Below, piece by piece: positions 1 to 6,839 of a stretch of DNA of 11,487 nucleotides. Numbering within the stretch: position 1 is the stretch's first letter; every line of letters starts with the position of its first letter. The notes beneath the pieces are model-generated. The model was not told the origin of the DNA and did no database searches. It saw only the letters and a program-made list of their open reading frames with translations. Position numbers and translations under genes: made by a program. This DNA is from Anaerolineales bacterium (lineage in GTDB: Bacteria > Chloroflexota > Anaerolineae > Anaerolineales > E44-bin32): contig WVZH01000312.1 of the NCBI GenBank assembly GCA_011772595.1, forward strand, positions 4,440 to 15,926, given 5' to 3'.

Positions 1-456
1 GCCGTCGTCGCGACGGCTGATCTAGGTTTTGCTAAGAAGGGTCGGAATTTTGCCGCCAAGCTAGGTGTGCCGTTGGCATTCGTTGAAAAGCGGCGCGGAA
101 ACGCCGATCCCCGTGCCAAAGCGACGACGGTGATCGGGGACGTCTCAGGGAAAGACGTGATCCTGGTCGATGATGAAGTGCTCTCCGCCGGTACGATGTC
201 GGAGGCCGTGAAAATCGTAAAGGATCATGGTGCCCGGGACGTCTACCTCTCGTTTACCCATGCGTTATTGGTCCCCCCATTTACGGAGAACTTGAAGGAT
301 CTTCCGATCAAAGAGATCGTGACGACCAACACCGTTCCCATCCCACCCGAGAAACGACTTCCTAACATGACCATCTTATCGGTGGCGCCATTGTTGGGTG
401 AGGTGATCCTCCGAGCGCACGAAGGTCGCTCTGTGGGTGAGCTTTTCAACGAATGA
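1..456 (+). CDS. prs: Ribose-phosphate pyrophosphokinase (PRPP synthetase), C-terminal part, 5' end outside window
   Basis: Frame 1 is open from the first base to a TGA at 454-456, so 151 C-terminal residues are visible. The enzyme transfers pyrophosphate from ATP to ribose 5-phosphate, making PRPP for nucleotide, histidine and tryptophan synthesis in the cytoplasm. Family landmarks occur in order: the flexible-loop region 'KKGRNFAAKLG' with 'FVEKRR', then 'VIGDVSGKDVILVDDE', the PRPP-binding loop at bases 166-195, 'THALL', and the terminal 'ILSVAPLLGEVILRAHEGRSV'. The PRPP loop reads VDDEVLSAGT rather than the usual VDDMIDTGGT, so the third acidic residue is replaced by Leu. The rest of the family pattern is kept. 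The GTG at 67 is internal, not a start. The next gene follows after 42 bases on the same strand and may be cotranscribed. A phosphoribosyltransferase-like paralogue is the main alternative. Confidence 0.9.
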   Translation, partial: AVVATADLGFAKKGRNFAAKLGVPLAFVEKRRGNADPRAKATTVIGDVSGKDVILVDDEVLSAGTMSEAVKIVKDHGARDVYLSFTHALLVPPFTENLKDLPIKEIVTTNTVPIPPEKRLPNMTILSVAPLLGEVILRAHEGRSVGELFNE

Positions 457-498
457 CTATCGGATAATCTTCAGCATATTCGGATGCAGGATTAAACG

Positions 499-1377
499 AT
501 GAATGATGATTCGATCGAGAACGAACACTCGCTTCCAGGGACATCAGGTAGATCAATCCGAACGTACGCCAGTGTCACTTGGAGAATCATCACAAAGACC
601 GCCAAACTCTATGATGAGCACGACTGCGCCATTCGAGCAGCGGGAGTCGCTTATCACCTCCTCCTTTCGATCTTTCCGCTTCTTCTCTTCCTTGTTTTTC
701 TTGGTAGCCACCTGCTGAGTTCCGACGAAATTCTTCCTTCCATAAGAGCATACCTGAATGCAACCATCCCCGCTGCTGCTCCTGATGTGGAGCGCGTGCT
801 CGATCAAACCTTGCAGGCGCGCGGCTCTTTCGGCTTGATCGGTGCGTTGCTTCTCTTATGGAGCGCTTCGGTTTTGTTCACCTCAGTGACGGAGACGATG
901 AACGTCATCTGGCGGGGGCCGCAGCGTTCTTTCTGGCGCCGAAGGTTGATCGCCATTGTGGCCGTACTCGCCATCGGTCTTCTGTTCGTCATCTCCATCT
1001 GGCTCAGCCCGTTAACGGTCTTGCCGCTGCCAGATGAGACATCGCTCAGCGGCCAGGTCTTGAGGTATGTTTTGGATCCCGGATTGATCATCTTGTTTCT
1101 TTGGTTAATCTTCCGTGTGCTACCCAATAGGTCGGTCGATCCACAAGCGGCTTTCGCGGGTGCCCTGCTTGCCGGTATCGTATGGCGAGCCGCAAGGAAG
1201 GGCTTTGTCTGGTTTTTAGCCTCCGGTTTGGCGAATTACGGTCTCGTCTACGGATCTGTGGCCTCCGTCATCGTCTTAATGTTGTGGGCCTACATGTCAG
1301 GCGTGATCCTGTACCTGGGTGCGGTCATCGGATCGGTATTGGAAATGATGTTCGTGGTTGAGAGTAGCGAAGGTTAA
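499..1377 (+). CDS. YihY/BrkB-family inner membrane protein
   Basis: This is a 292-residue multi-pass membrane protein of the YihY/BrkB family (once annotated as ribonuclease BN, which was an error for the family). Its biochemical role is not established. Residues 1-45 are polar and cytoplasmic. Hydrophobic segments lie near residues 48-72, 112-133, 150-172, 190-208, 216-240 and 248-282, giving about six helices. Family signatures are 'AAGVAYHLLLSIFPLLLF' (47-64), where the family has AaalaYytlfSlfPll, and 'YGSVASVIVLMLWAYMSG' (251-268). The length is normal for the family. The ATG at 499 is preceded by only a weak AGG at 488-490; an overlapping ATG at 503 is in another frame. The gene sits 42 bases after prs on the same strand with no visible terminator between, so readthrough from prs is likely. 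Confidence 0.88.
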   Translation: MNDDSIENEHSLPGTSGRSIRTYASVTWRIITKTAKLYDEHDCAIRAAGVAYHLLLSIFPLLLFLVFLGSHLLSSDEILPSIRAYLNATIPAAAPDVERVLDQTLQARGSFGLIGALLLLWSASVLFTSVTETMNVIWRGPQRSFWRRRLIAIVAVLAIGLLFVISIWLSPLTVLPLPDETSLSGQVLRYVLDPGLIILFLWLIFRVLPNRSVDPQAAFAGALLAGIVWRAARKGFVWFLASGLANYGLVYGSVASVIVLMLWAYMSGVILYLGAVIGSVLEMMFVVESSEG

Positions 1378-1462
1378 GCGATCGCAATCACCTGGAATGA
1401 TCCCACACAGCCATCTTTACCCCTTTGACCTGCTGACGGTAACTTTATTCAGAAATCTCGAT

Positions 1463-1484
1463 ATCGCACAAATGTTGTTGCGAT
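1463..1484. terminator. Hairpin in the convergent spacer, possible bidirectional terminator
   Basis: The spacer between the convergent BrkB and FrhB-like genes (1378-1581) holds an imperfect hairpin: ATCGCA plus CAA (1463-1471), a three-base loop (1472-1474), then TTG, one bulged T and TGCGAT (1475-1484). Nine pairs form. No T run follows on either strand, so this is not a textbook rho-independent terminator. The position between converging genes is the main reason to call it one. Confidence 0.3.
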
Positions 1485-1485
1485 C

Positions 1486-1525
1486 CTGGCCGCGCAAAAC
1501 AGGCCTGTCTTTTATTAATGGCCAG
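1486..1525. repeat. Nested inverted repeats in the convergent spacer
   Basis: CTGGCC at 1486-1491 is complementary to GGCCAG at 1520-1525. Inside lies a perfect 10-base palindrome, ACAGGCCTGT (1499-1508), flanked by AAAA at 1496-1499 on one side and CTTTTATT on the other. This is symmetrical enough to act in termination for both convergent units, but the palindrome has no natural loop. The rest of 1378-1581 shows no gene. Confidence 0.3.
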
Positions 1526-1581
1526 AGGAGCGATTATTGTTTCAAAGAGAATGGTAAGCAGATGGTCGCGAGTTCGTGACT

Positions 1582-2565
1582 TTATTGACTGATGCTGTGG
1601 TTGAGATGGGCAAGCACCGTAAACAGGGGGTAGCCTTGCGGGCACTGATATGCGCACATCCCGCACCCTCCACAGTTTATGATCCACTCGACATCGGTCT
1701 TCAGCTTTCTGAGGGAACGCGTTCCCAACCATTCAGGATCGAAAAGCGGACATTTAGCTTCCAGACGTTGCAGACATGAAGTGCAGCTGCGCAGGTGCTG
1801 TGCGAGACCCTCGATCGAGGCCTGACTTTCGTCGAGGTGAGACTGTGCGTATGCCAGTGAGCGACCGCGCCAGTTTGCCAGCTTTTCCAGTACACGCGCC
1901 CGCCGCTTGAGGATTTCGTCTGGGACCTCCTCTGTGGCATCATCGTTAAAGCCGAGTTGTCGGCTGATGGTTTCGTCACGAAAACCGATCAGGAGGTGGC
2001 GGTTGGTCTCCAGTCCCAGCACTTCGATGTGGACATCGACATCTTCCGGGTAAGGTTGTTCACATAGCTGACAGCCACGCTGATAGCGGCTGGGAAGAAT
2101 CCCACCTTGAGCTGCGAACTGTAGCGCATCACGGCTGAGACGGTCGAAATCATCCGCTCTTCCTAACCGCCAGTCGAAATCTTCGGCTGGAAAAACCGCC
2201 AAGCAGTCGCTGCTGATAATCAACGTCTGGGTGAGGTCGAGCGCCTGGCGCTTGACGAGTATTTTGAAACTGCGCAGTTCACAAGGTCTGAGCACGATAC
2301 CTATGTGCTTATGGGGGTATCGAGCGAGCAGTTCTACCCCCTGCGGAGCAGCGTTGGAGATCATGACAGGCGCAAAAGGGTCGGCCTTTCGAAGGTCGTT
2401 CTTTGTTTCCAAATAAGTTGCCGTGGGAGGAAACTGCTTTTCAGACCATGCGGGAATGAACATGCCATCAAGTCTTGCCTCCCTCCACATCTGGTCAAGA
2501 AGGGTGCGAGTCGTATGGAGAGGGCCTTGCTCATCAACTTGGATCAGTCGCTGGACGGCCATCAT
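1582..2565 (-). CDS. FrhB/FdhB-like iron-sulfur electron-transfer protein
   Basis: This 327-residue soluble protein has no signal peptide or membrane segment. Its middle resembles the beta subunit of coenzyme F420-type hydrogenases and dehydrogenases: 'GIVLRPCELRSF' (89-100, C95), C121, and 'GCQLCEQPYPEDVDVHI' (164-180, C165 and C168). The C-terminus adds C261, C264 and C272 ('CTSCLQRLEAKCP') and a full [4Fe-4S] motif C298-x2-C301-x2-C304-x3-C308-P. Members of this family pass electrons between a flavin or F420 site and iron-sulfur clusters. The partner here is unknown. The start is either of two adjacent ATGs (2565 or 2562); AAGGAG at 2576-2571 is five or eight bases upstream. It follows the HdrD-like gene by 29 bases and is the last gene of the redox operon. 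The fold assignment is moderate; the iron-sulfur assignment is firm. The C261-C272 group has only three cysteines, so it may borrow a ligand or be a degenerate cluster. Confidence 0.65.
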   Translation of the reverse strand: MMAVQRLIQVDEQGPLHTTRTLLDQMWREARLDGMFIPAWSEKQFPPTATYLETKNDLRKADPFAPVMISNAAPQGVELLARYPHKHIGIVLRPCELRSFKILVKRQALDLTQTLIISSDCLAVFPAEDFDWRLGRADDFDRLSRDALQFAAQGGILPSRYQRGCQLCEQPYPEDVDVHIEVLGLETNRHLLIGFRDETISRQLGFNDDATEEVPDEILKRRARVLEKLANWRGRSLAYAQSHLDESQASIEGLAQHLRSCTSCLQRLEAKCPLFDPEWLGTRSLRKLKTDVEWIINCGGCGMCAYQCPQGYPLFTVLAHLNHSISQ

Positions 2566-2594
2566 CTACGCTCCTTATGAACTTGCTCGGAGAC

Positions 2595-4502
2595 TCATTC
2601 TCTATGTTGTTCTGCGAGGATCTCAGCAATATCCTGAACGCTAATTTGTTCTCCCACCCCTTTGGAACGAATGGCGTCGTCGAACATGATCAAGCAGTAA
2701 GGGCAGGCGGTGACCACGATGTCTGCATCGACCTCAACAGCCTCAGCCAATCGCCGATGGTTGATGCGTGTGTTCGGGTCGATCTCCATCCACATGTGTC
2801 CACCCCCACCACCGCAACAAAAGCCATCTTCCATCGTGCGCTCGAACTCCACCCGTTGGAGGTTGGGAACACTGTCGAGAGTATTTCGTGGTTGGGTGTA
2901 AATCTCGTTGTATCGACCTAGGTAGCAGGAGTCGTGATAAGCGAAGACCTTACCCTTGTAATGGGTCTTGGTTTGTAGTTTACCAGCTTTGCTGAGCTCG
3001 GAGAGCAACTCGGTATGATGCTGCACCTCGTATACCCCTCCGAATTGTGCATATTCGTTCTTGATCGTGTTGAAGCAGTGTGCGCAAGGCGCGACGATGC
3101 GATTGAATTTCACGGATTGAAGGGTGGCGATGTTTTCTTCCGCCATAATCTGGAAGACGTACTCATGTCCAAGTCGGCGTGCTGTCTCCCCGCAACATCC
3201 TTCAGCGGCGCCGAGAACGGCGAAATCGACGTCGGCTTTCTGTAAGAGTCGAGCGAAGTCCTCACCGGCTTTTTGACTACGGCTGTCGTAAGCATATGCA
3301 CAACCGATGAAGAGCAGCACGTCGGTCTCTTCCCCGGGTTGAAGGACACGAATATCGAGCTGCTTGATCCAGGGTGCGTGATTTTCTTTTGGCAACCCCC
3401 AGGGATTGCCTCGGCGTTCCATCTGTGTGAGGGCTTCGCCGACCGAGATCGGCACTTCCCCGGTCGTAAGCGTGAGGTAGCGGCGCATTTCGATGGCAGC
3501 CGAGACGGGATCGATGAACAACGGGCATACCGAAAGACATGCGCCACACGTTGTACATAACCAAGGTGTTTCCTTGCTGATGTCCCCACCAAGAAGTTCG
3601 GAAATGCTTCCATTATTCGTGGAGATCAATGCACGATGCATCGTGTCGTACAGGTCTCGCATCAAGGATCGAGGAGAGTAAGGCATCCCGCTGAAGGTCG
3701 CAGGACAGACATCTTCACAGCGGCCGCATTGAACGCAGGCATCGAACATTAAGAGCACCTGGCTTTGGAACTCATCGATTCGTCCAACCCCGAGCTTCTC
3801 TGCGGTTTCGATGTCTGGGATGGGTTCCAGCGCTCCTGACGTGCGTTGGGAACGAGATAGGATGTTGAGAGGGCCGCTAATTAGGTGGCGTAACTTGGTG
3901 AAAGGTAAGCTGGCGACAAAGAGCATGCCCGTCGCAGCGTGCATCCAGAAGAGAACAGGGTGAACTGCGACGGCTGCGGTCCCTGAAAGTCCGACAGCGG
4001 TAAACACCCCAGCTACCAAGTTACCAATCGGAGACCAACTACGCCAATCCGGGTTGACGTTTTGCAATCTAACCGCTTCGGAACCGAATCCAAGCAACGA
4101 GATCAGCAGCAATAACGCCAGCGCGTACCAGTCGTCCCAGCGATTGACCAGGTAGAAGGGGCGACGGATCAAACGTCGAAAAGCAGCCATTAGCACGCCA
4201 ATGATGATCATCCCCCCACCGATGTCCATGATCAATTCGAACATCAAGTAAGCGCTGCCGCGCGGCCAATCCAGTACGAAGGGCAGAAATAGTGGGTACT
4301 GAAGGATGTTGATGATCGTGCCGAGGATCTGGACTGTCATCCCCCAGAAGATCATGAAATGCATGATGCCGGGGTAGATGCGTTTCAAGACTCGGTCCTG
4401 CACGACGGCGTGCAGAATAAATTCGCGCAGTTTGGTCCGCCAGCGGCGGCCGTTTATCGAGGGGGTGTCTTGCTTGGGCGGGGTTGCGGCTTGTGTGGTC
4501 AC
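2595..4502 (-). CDS. Membrane b-haem/HdrD-like fusion oxidoreductase (NarI-type domain, two [4Fe-4S], two CCG domains)
   Basis: This is a 635-residue fusion. Residues about 44-210 form a five-helix membrane domain of the nitrate-reductase gamma type, with histidines suited to b-haem binding (H48, H181, H188, H206). Two [4Fe-4S] motifs follow: C256-C259-C262-C266 and C316-C319-C322-C326. Two complete CCG domains come next: C401/C436-C437/C473-C476 and C526/C562-C563/C600-C603. CCG domains bind the non-cubane cluster of heterodisulfide reductase HdrD. The same domain order is known in DsrMK, HdrED and the EtfAB:menaquinone oxidoreductase EMO. The likely role is electron exchange between membrane quinone and a cytoplasmic partner. 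The substrate cannot be read from the sequence. The start is GTG at 4502-4500 with GGAGGT at 4513-4508. It overlaps the Rieske stop by four bases (GTGA), indicating translational coupling. All cluster cysteines are present, so the protein should be active. Confidence 0.87.
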   Translation of the reverse strand: MTTQAATPPKQDTPSINGRRWRTKLREFILHAVVQDRVLKRIYPGIMHFMIFWGMTVQILGTIINILQYPLFLPFVLDWPRGSAYLMFELIMDIGGGMIIIGVLMAAFRRLIRRPFYLVNRWDDWYALALLLLISLLGFGSEAVRLQNVNPDWRSWSPIGNLVAGVFTAVGLSGTAAVAVHPVLFWMHAATGMLFVASLPFTKLRHLISGPLNILSRSQRTSGALEPIPDIETAEKLGVGRIDEFQSQVLLMFDACVQCGRCEDVCPATFSGMPYSPRSLMRDLYDTMHRALISTNNGSISELLGGDISKETPWLCTTCGACLSVCPLFIDPVSAAIEMRRYLTLTTGEVPISVGEALTQMERRGNPWGLPKENHAPWIKQLDIRVLQPGEETDVLLFIGCAYAYDSRSQKAGEDFARLLQKADVDFAVLGAAEGCCGETARRLGHEYVFQIMAEENIATLQSVKFNRIVAPCAHCFNTIKNEYAQFGGVYEVQHHTELLSELSKAGKLQTKTHYKGKVFAYHDSCYLGRYNEIYTQPRNTLDSVPNLQRVEFERTMEDGFCCGGGGGHMWMEIDPNTRINHRRLAEAVEVDADIVVTACPYCLIMFDDAIRSKGVGEQISVQDIAEILAEQHRE

Positions 4503-4966
4503 GCTCCACCTCCGATGAAGAGCGTGTTGTCTTCGGTGAAAACGCGAATGGGTGTGAGCGCTTCCGGCGGTGGTCCTGAGATCACAGAACCGTCCTGCGG
4601 ATCGAAGTAACCCTCATGACACGGGCATTCAATCATGCCGCTTTCCGGATTCCACTTCACGATACAAGCAAAGTGCGTACACACAGCGGAATATGCAACG
4701 ACGCCCATTTTAGGAACGTGGAGCACCAGGGCAGGGTAGCGGCCGAACGGTATGGTGACCGCTTTCCCTTTCGGGAAGGTATCCGCGGCCCCCACGGCCT
4801 TGGGTTCGGCAGGCATGTCCTCTAGCTTGGGAGTCCAGAAGAAGGCCGCGATGGGGCCAACAAGAGCTGCGATACCGGTTGCAACGAGAACCCGGTTGAA
4901 AAATTTAAGGATCCCCCTCCGAGAAACGGATGGCTTTTCGTCGAGAAAGCGTTTGCGTTGCGCCAT
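4499..4966 (-). CDS. Rieske [2Fe-2S] protein with Tat signal-anchor
   Basis: This 155-residue protein is of the QcrA/PetC type. The cluster motif is complete: C96-T-H98-F-A-C101 and C114-P-C116-H117. C96, H98, C114 and H117 bind the cluster, and C101/C116 form the usual disulfide. 'SGPPPEAL' matches the conserved proline loop. The N-terminus carries a twin-arginine motif SRRGILK (15-21) followed by one hydrophobic helix (22-44), so the folded, cluster-bearing domain is exported and stays anchored. I chose ATG 4966: AGGAG at 4976-4972 is five bases upstream and overlaps the GTG at 4972 that would otherwise extend the frame by two residues. It is the first gene of the redox operon. No bc1-type cytochrome b is adjacent, which is unusual: Rieske genes normally precede petB. 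Soluble ferredoxin-type Rieske proteins lack this Tat anchor. Confidence 0.92.
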   Translation of the reverse strand: MAQRKRFLDEKPSVSRRGILKFFNRVLVATGIAALVGPIAAFFWTPKLEDMPAEPKAVGAADTFPKGKAVTIPFGRYPALVLHVPKMGVVAYSAVCTHFACIVKWNPESGMIECPCHEGYFDPQDGSVISGPPPEALTPIRVFTEDNTLFIGGGA

Positions 4967-5274
4967 CACCACTCCTACGATCTACGATGGATTGAAAACG
5001 CGCCCAAATCTCGCCTATCACGAGTTGGCGCATCGATCGAGTGTGTAATCGCTATTATGGAAAGGTTATGCGACGGATTTTATGAAAGATAGTGCAGAGT
5101 TTCACGTTGTGAGGGGAAAATCGTCATTCTGGATCACAGGATGCCAGTTTGTCTACCGGGACCAAGGTGGAGGGTTCACTGGATTATCAAGAGGCATTCA
5201 ATGCGAGCCTCTGAGAGCGCGTTCTGTGGGGTACAAAATTCGGTCTACGTAGAATCTCGAGCAGTACTTGGAGA
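4967..5274. other. 308-base spacer upstream of the redox operon, no gene seen
   Basis: This spacer separates the MFS stop from the Rieske start and should contain the redox-operon promoter. On the - strand a CATAAT (5059-5054) resembles a -10 box, but no matching -35 lies 16-18 bases away, so I do not call a promoter. Other symmetrical elements are the inverted repeat at 5190-5212 and a 10-base palindrome TCTACGTAGA at 5244-5253. No reading frame here looks like a protein. Confidence 0.5.
5190..5212. repeat. Inverted repeat downstream of the MFS gene
   Basis: AGAGGC (5190-5195) pairs with GCCTCT (5207-5212) around an 11-base loop. A second symmetry, GCATTCAATGC (5194-5204), overlaps it. It lies 63 bases past the MFS stop on the - strand. 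It has no T tail, so it could be a weak terminator, an mRNA-end hairpin or a protein-binding site. Confidence 0.35.
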
Positions 5275-6519
5275 TTACGGAGGACTGAGTTCGATTTCGC
5301 GCGGCTGCTCTACACGCCGGAAGAGGAGTAGGAAAATGGATGCCGCTACGAGTCCCACAATTCCCGCGGCATACCAGACCCAACGCGGGTCCGTGTTGTC
5401 CATGATGAGACCTGCAAAGAGTGGTCCCAACGCGAAGGGGATTGCCCAGCTTAGTCCAGAAACAGCCATATAGCGACCGCGCATGTCCTCAGGCGCTAAT
5501 CGGGCGACCAGTGCTTGAGACACAGGCACGTGTAGCATTTCCCCGATGGTGATAATGACCATGGCGAGCAGAAAGGCGGAGTAGGCTGTGACCCAACCGT
5601 ACATGGCGAAGCCGATGGCGTAGAGAACGCTTGCTGTAGCCAAAACGGCCATCGGGGGGTATTTCGTGATACGGCGCGTGATTGCGAATTGGAATACCAC
5701 CACCATCGCTGCGTTCAAGCTCAAGATGTAACCGAAACCTTGTTCCGTAACCTGATGAACGTCGCGTAGGTAGACGGCCAGTGTGCTGTTCATCTGTGCA
5801 TACACAATCACCACTAAGATTGAAGCTCCGATGAAGGTCATGAACAAAGAATCGCGCAGCACCTTCCCATAACCAGAAAAAGTAAGTGCAAACGATTCCC
5901 TGGGCTTGCTGGTTGGCCATACCGGGCGAGTTTCAGGCAGTATAAAGAATACAATCACGGCGACGATCGTACTCGCGACGGCATCGCTGATGAAGAGGAA
6001 AAGATACGATTGCGCCGCAAGGAACCCTCCGATTGCTGGGCCAATTGTCACGGCCAGGTTCAGGGTCACGCGTAGAATGCCAAAACCCTGCGCACGCTGT
6101 TGGTCTGGGAGGATGTCGGCGACCATTGCCTGCTGTGCAGGACCACCGACGCTGGATAACAAACCGACGATCACTGTTCCTGATAGGAAGAGATTAAAGT
6201 CATTGATCAATCCCATCCAAAGCGTCGAGAGTGCGCTGAAAATGAGTCCGAATAACAACATGGGTTTTCGACCGATGCGATCCGCTAGCGCGCCGCCGAT
6301 GGTGGATCCCACCATGCCAGTGATGGCAAAGATCCCGAAGAGCAGACCAACGGTCGTCATTCCAACATTGAACTTGCGAGTGATGTAGAGTGTGAAGAAG
6401 GGAAATAGCAACGCACCCCCCAAGCGATCGATGAACGTTGTCGCGACGATCGTCCAGAAGTGATGCGGATACTCGTCTATGAAGGACTTGATCCGTCTGA
6501 GCCGCCTTCTAAATGGCAT
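5275..6519 (-). CDS. MFS transporter, 12-helix DHA1/drug-exporter-like
   Basis: This 414-residue protein has the length and twelve hydrophobic segments of the major facilitator superfamily. Motif A is clear between helices 2 and 3: 'GGALADRIGRKP' (75-86). Helix 5 has 'LAVTIGPAIGGFLA', the motif C-like glycine/proline pattern of antiporters. The second half repeats the pattern in weaker form ('RITKYPPMAVL'; 'MLHVPVSQALVARLAPEDMRGRYMAV', given here only as the helix 10-11 region). The best guess is proton-driven export of a small molecule. The substrate cannot be assigned from sequence. The start is ATG 6519-6517 with AGGAG at 6529-6525, five bases upstream. It is separated from both neighbours by about 300 bases and is probably its own transcription unit. 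Confidence 0.85.
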   Translation of the reverse strand: MPFRRRLRRIKSFIDEYPHHFWTIVATTFIDRLGGALLFPFFTLYITRKFNVGMTTVGLLFGIFAITGMVGSTIGGALADRIGRKPMLLFGLIFSALSTLWMGLINDFNLFLSGTVIVGLLSSVGGPAQQAMVADILPDQQRAQGFGILRVTLNLAVTIGPAIGGFLAAQSYLFLFISDAVASTIVAVIVFFILPETRPVWPTSKPRESFALTFSGYGKVLRDSLFMTFIGASILVVIVYAQMNSTLAVYLRDVHQVTEQGFGYILSLNAAMVVVFQFAITRRITKYPPMAVLATASVLYAIGFAMYGWVTAYSAFLLAMVIITIGEMLHVPVSQALVARLAPEDMRGRYMAVSGLSWAIPFALGPLFAGLIMDNTDPRWVWYAAGIVGLVAASIFLLLFRRVEQPREIELSPP

Positions 6520-6688
6520 ACGTTCTCCTGGTTAATGTATGGGTGCGTTCCCGACAGCACACAGAAATCGTCGGGTCTATGGGCCCGGCGTCCTGAGCTT
6601 GTGAACGATTAGGAATGGATCTCAACATTGCCCGATTTGGATGGATCGAGAGGTTCCTGGTAGTCGATCCCACCTGGCAAGTCCTAGG

Positions 6689-6712
6689 ATTATACCTATT
6701 TTTTTCTTGCAA
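6689..6712 (-). promoter_or_regulatory. Possible promoter for the MFS gene
   Basis: On the - strand there is a perfect TATAAT (6694-6689), preceded by a TTGCAA (6712-6707) and a run of seven A. The spacer between the two hexamers is only 12 bases, too short for a sigma-70 pair, so TTGCAA may not be the -35. The A-rich tract and exact -10 still make this the best promoter candidate in the spacer. Confidence 0.35.
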
Positions 6713-6753
6713 CTCTTACGTTAGGTGAGTGATCACACCGGGGACTTGCGATC

Positions 6754-6777
6754 AGGGATTAGGGATTAGGGATCGGG
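6754..6777 (+). repeat. Telomere-like AGGGATT repeats forming a G-quadruplex motif
   Basis: AGGGATT occurs at 6754-6760 and 6761-6767, followed by AGGGATC and a fourth GGG. The four GGG tracts (from 6755 to 6777) are separated by ATTA, ATTA and ATC, which fits the standard pattern of G3 tracts with loops of 1-7 bases. The G-rich strand is + (the template strand for the flanking genes). Confidence 0.7.
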
Positions 6778-6814
6778 AGCAGGCCTTATACCTGATCCTT
6801 GATCCCCAATCCCT
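6761..6814. repeat. Long imperfect hairpin between the SIMPL and MFS genes
   Basis: The arm 6761-6783 pairs with 6791-6814 around a seven-base loop (6784-6790). By hand pairing there are about 21 pairs including one G-T, with two mismatches and one bulged T. It begins 26 bases past the SIMPL stop on the - strand. No T run follows, so it may serve as an mRNA 3' end, a REP-like dispersed repeat or a bidirectional block rather than a classical terminator. Confidence 0.65.
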
Positions 6815-6839
6815 TTCATGGGACGAAATGAGCAGAGCG

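Larger units (their letters stand above)
6520..6839. other. 320-base spacer between the SIMPL and MFS genes
   Basis: The right side (6754-6814) holds the G-rich repeats and hairpin listed separately. The middle holds a likely -10 box for the MFS gene at 6694-6689. From there to the MFS start is a leader of about 160 bases. In it a small hairpin can form on the - strand (CGGG and CCCG around an eight-base loop). I recognise no known riboswitch and no gene. Confidence 0.5.

Noticed and set aside
4970..4972. GTG two codons upstream as the Rieske start
   Set aside because: It overlaps the AGGAG sequence that serves the ATG at 4966.
5054..5059. CATAAT on the - strand as a -10 box for the redox operon
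   Set aside because: No -35-like hexamer at a workable distance.
5141..5473. 110-codon + strand frame over the spacer and MFS 3' end
   Set aside because: More than half lies antisense to the MFS gene, it has no clear ribosome binding site and its composition is not protein-like.
6509..6712. 67-codon - strand frame upstream of the MFS gene
   Set aside because: It overlaps the MFS start in another frame, starts next to the likely promoter and lacks a ribosome binding site.
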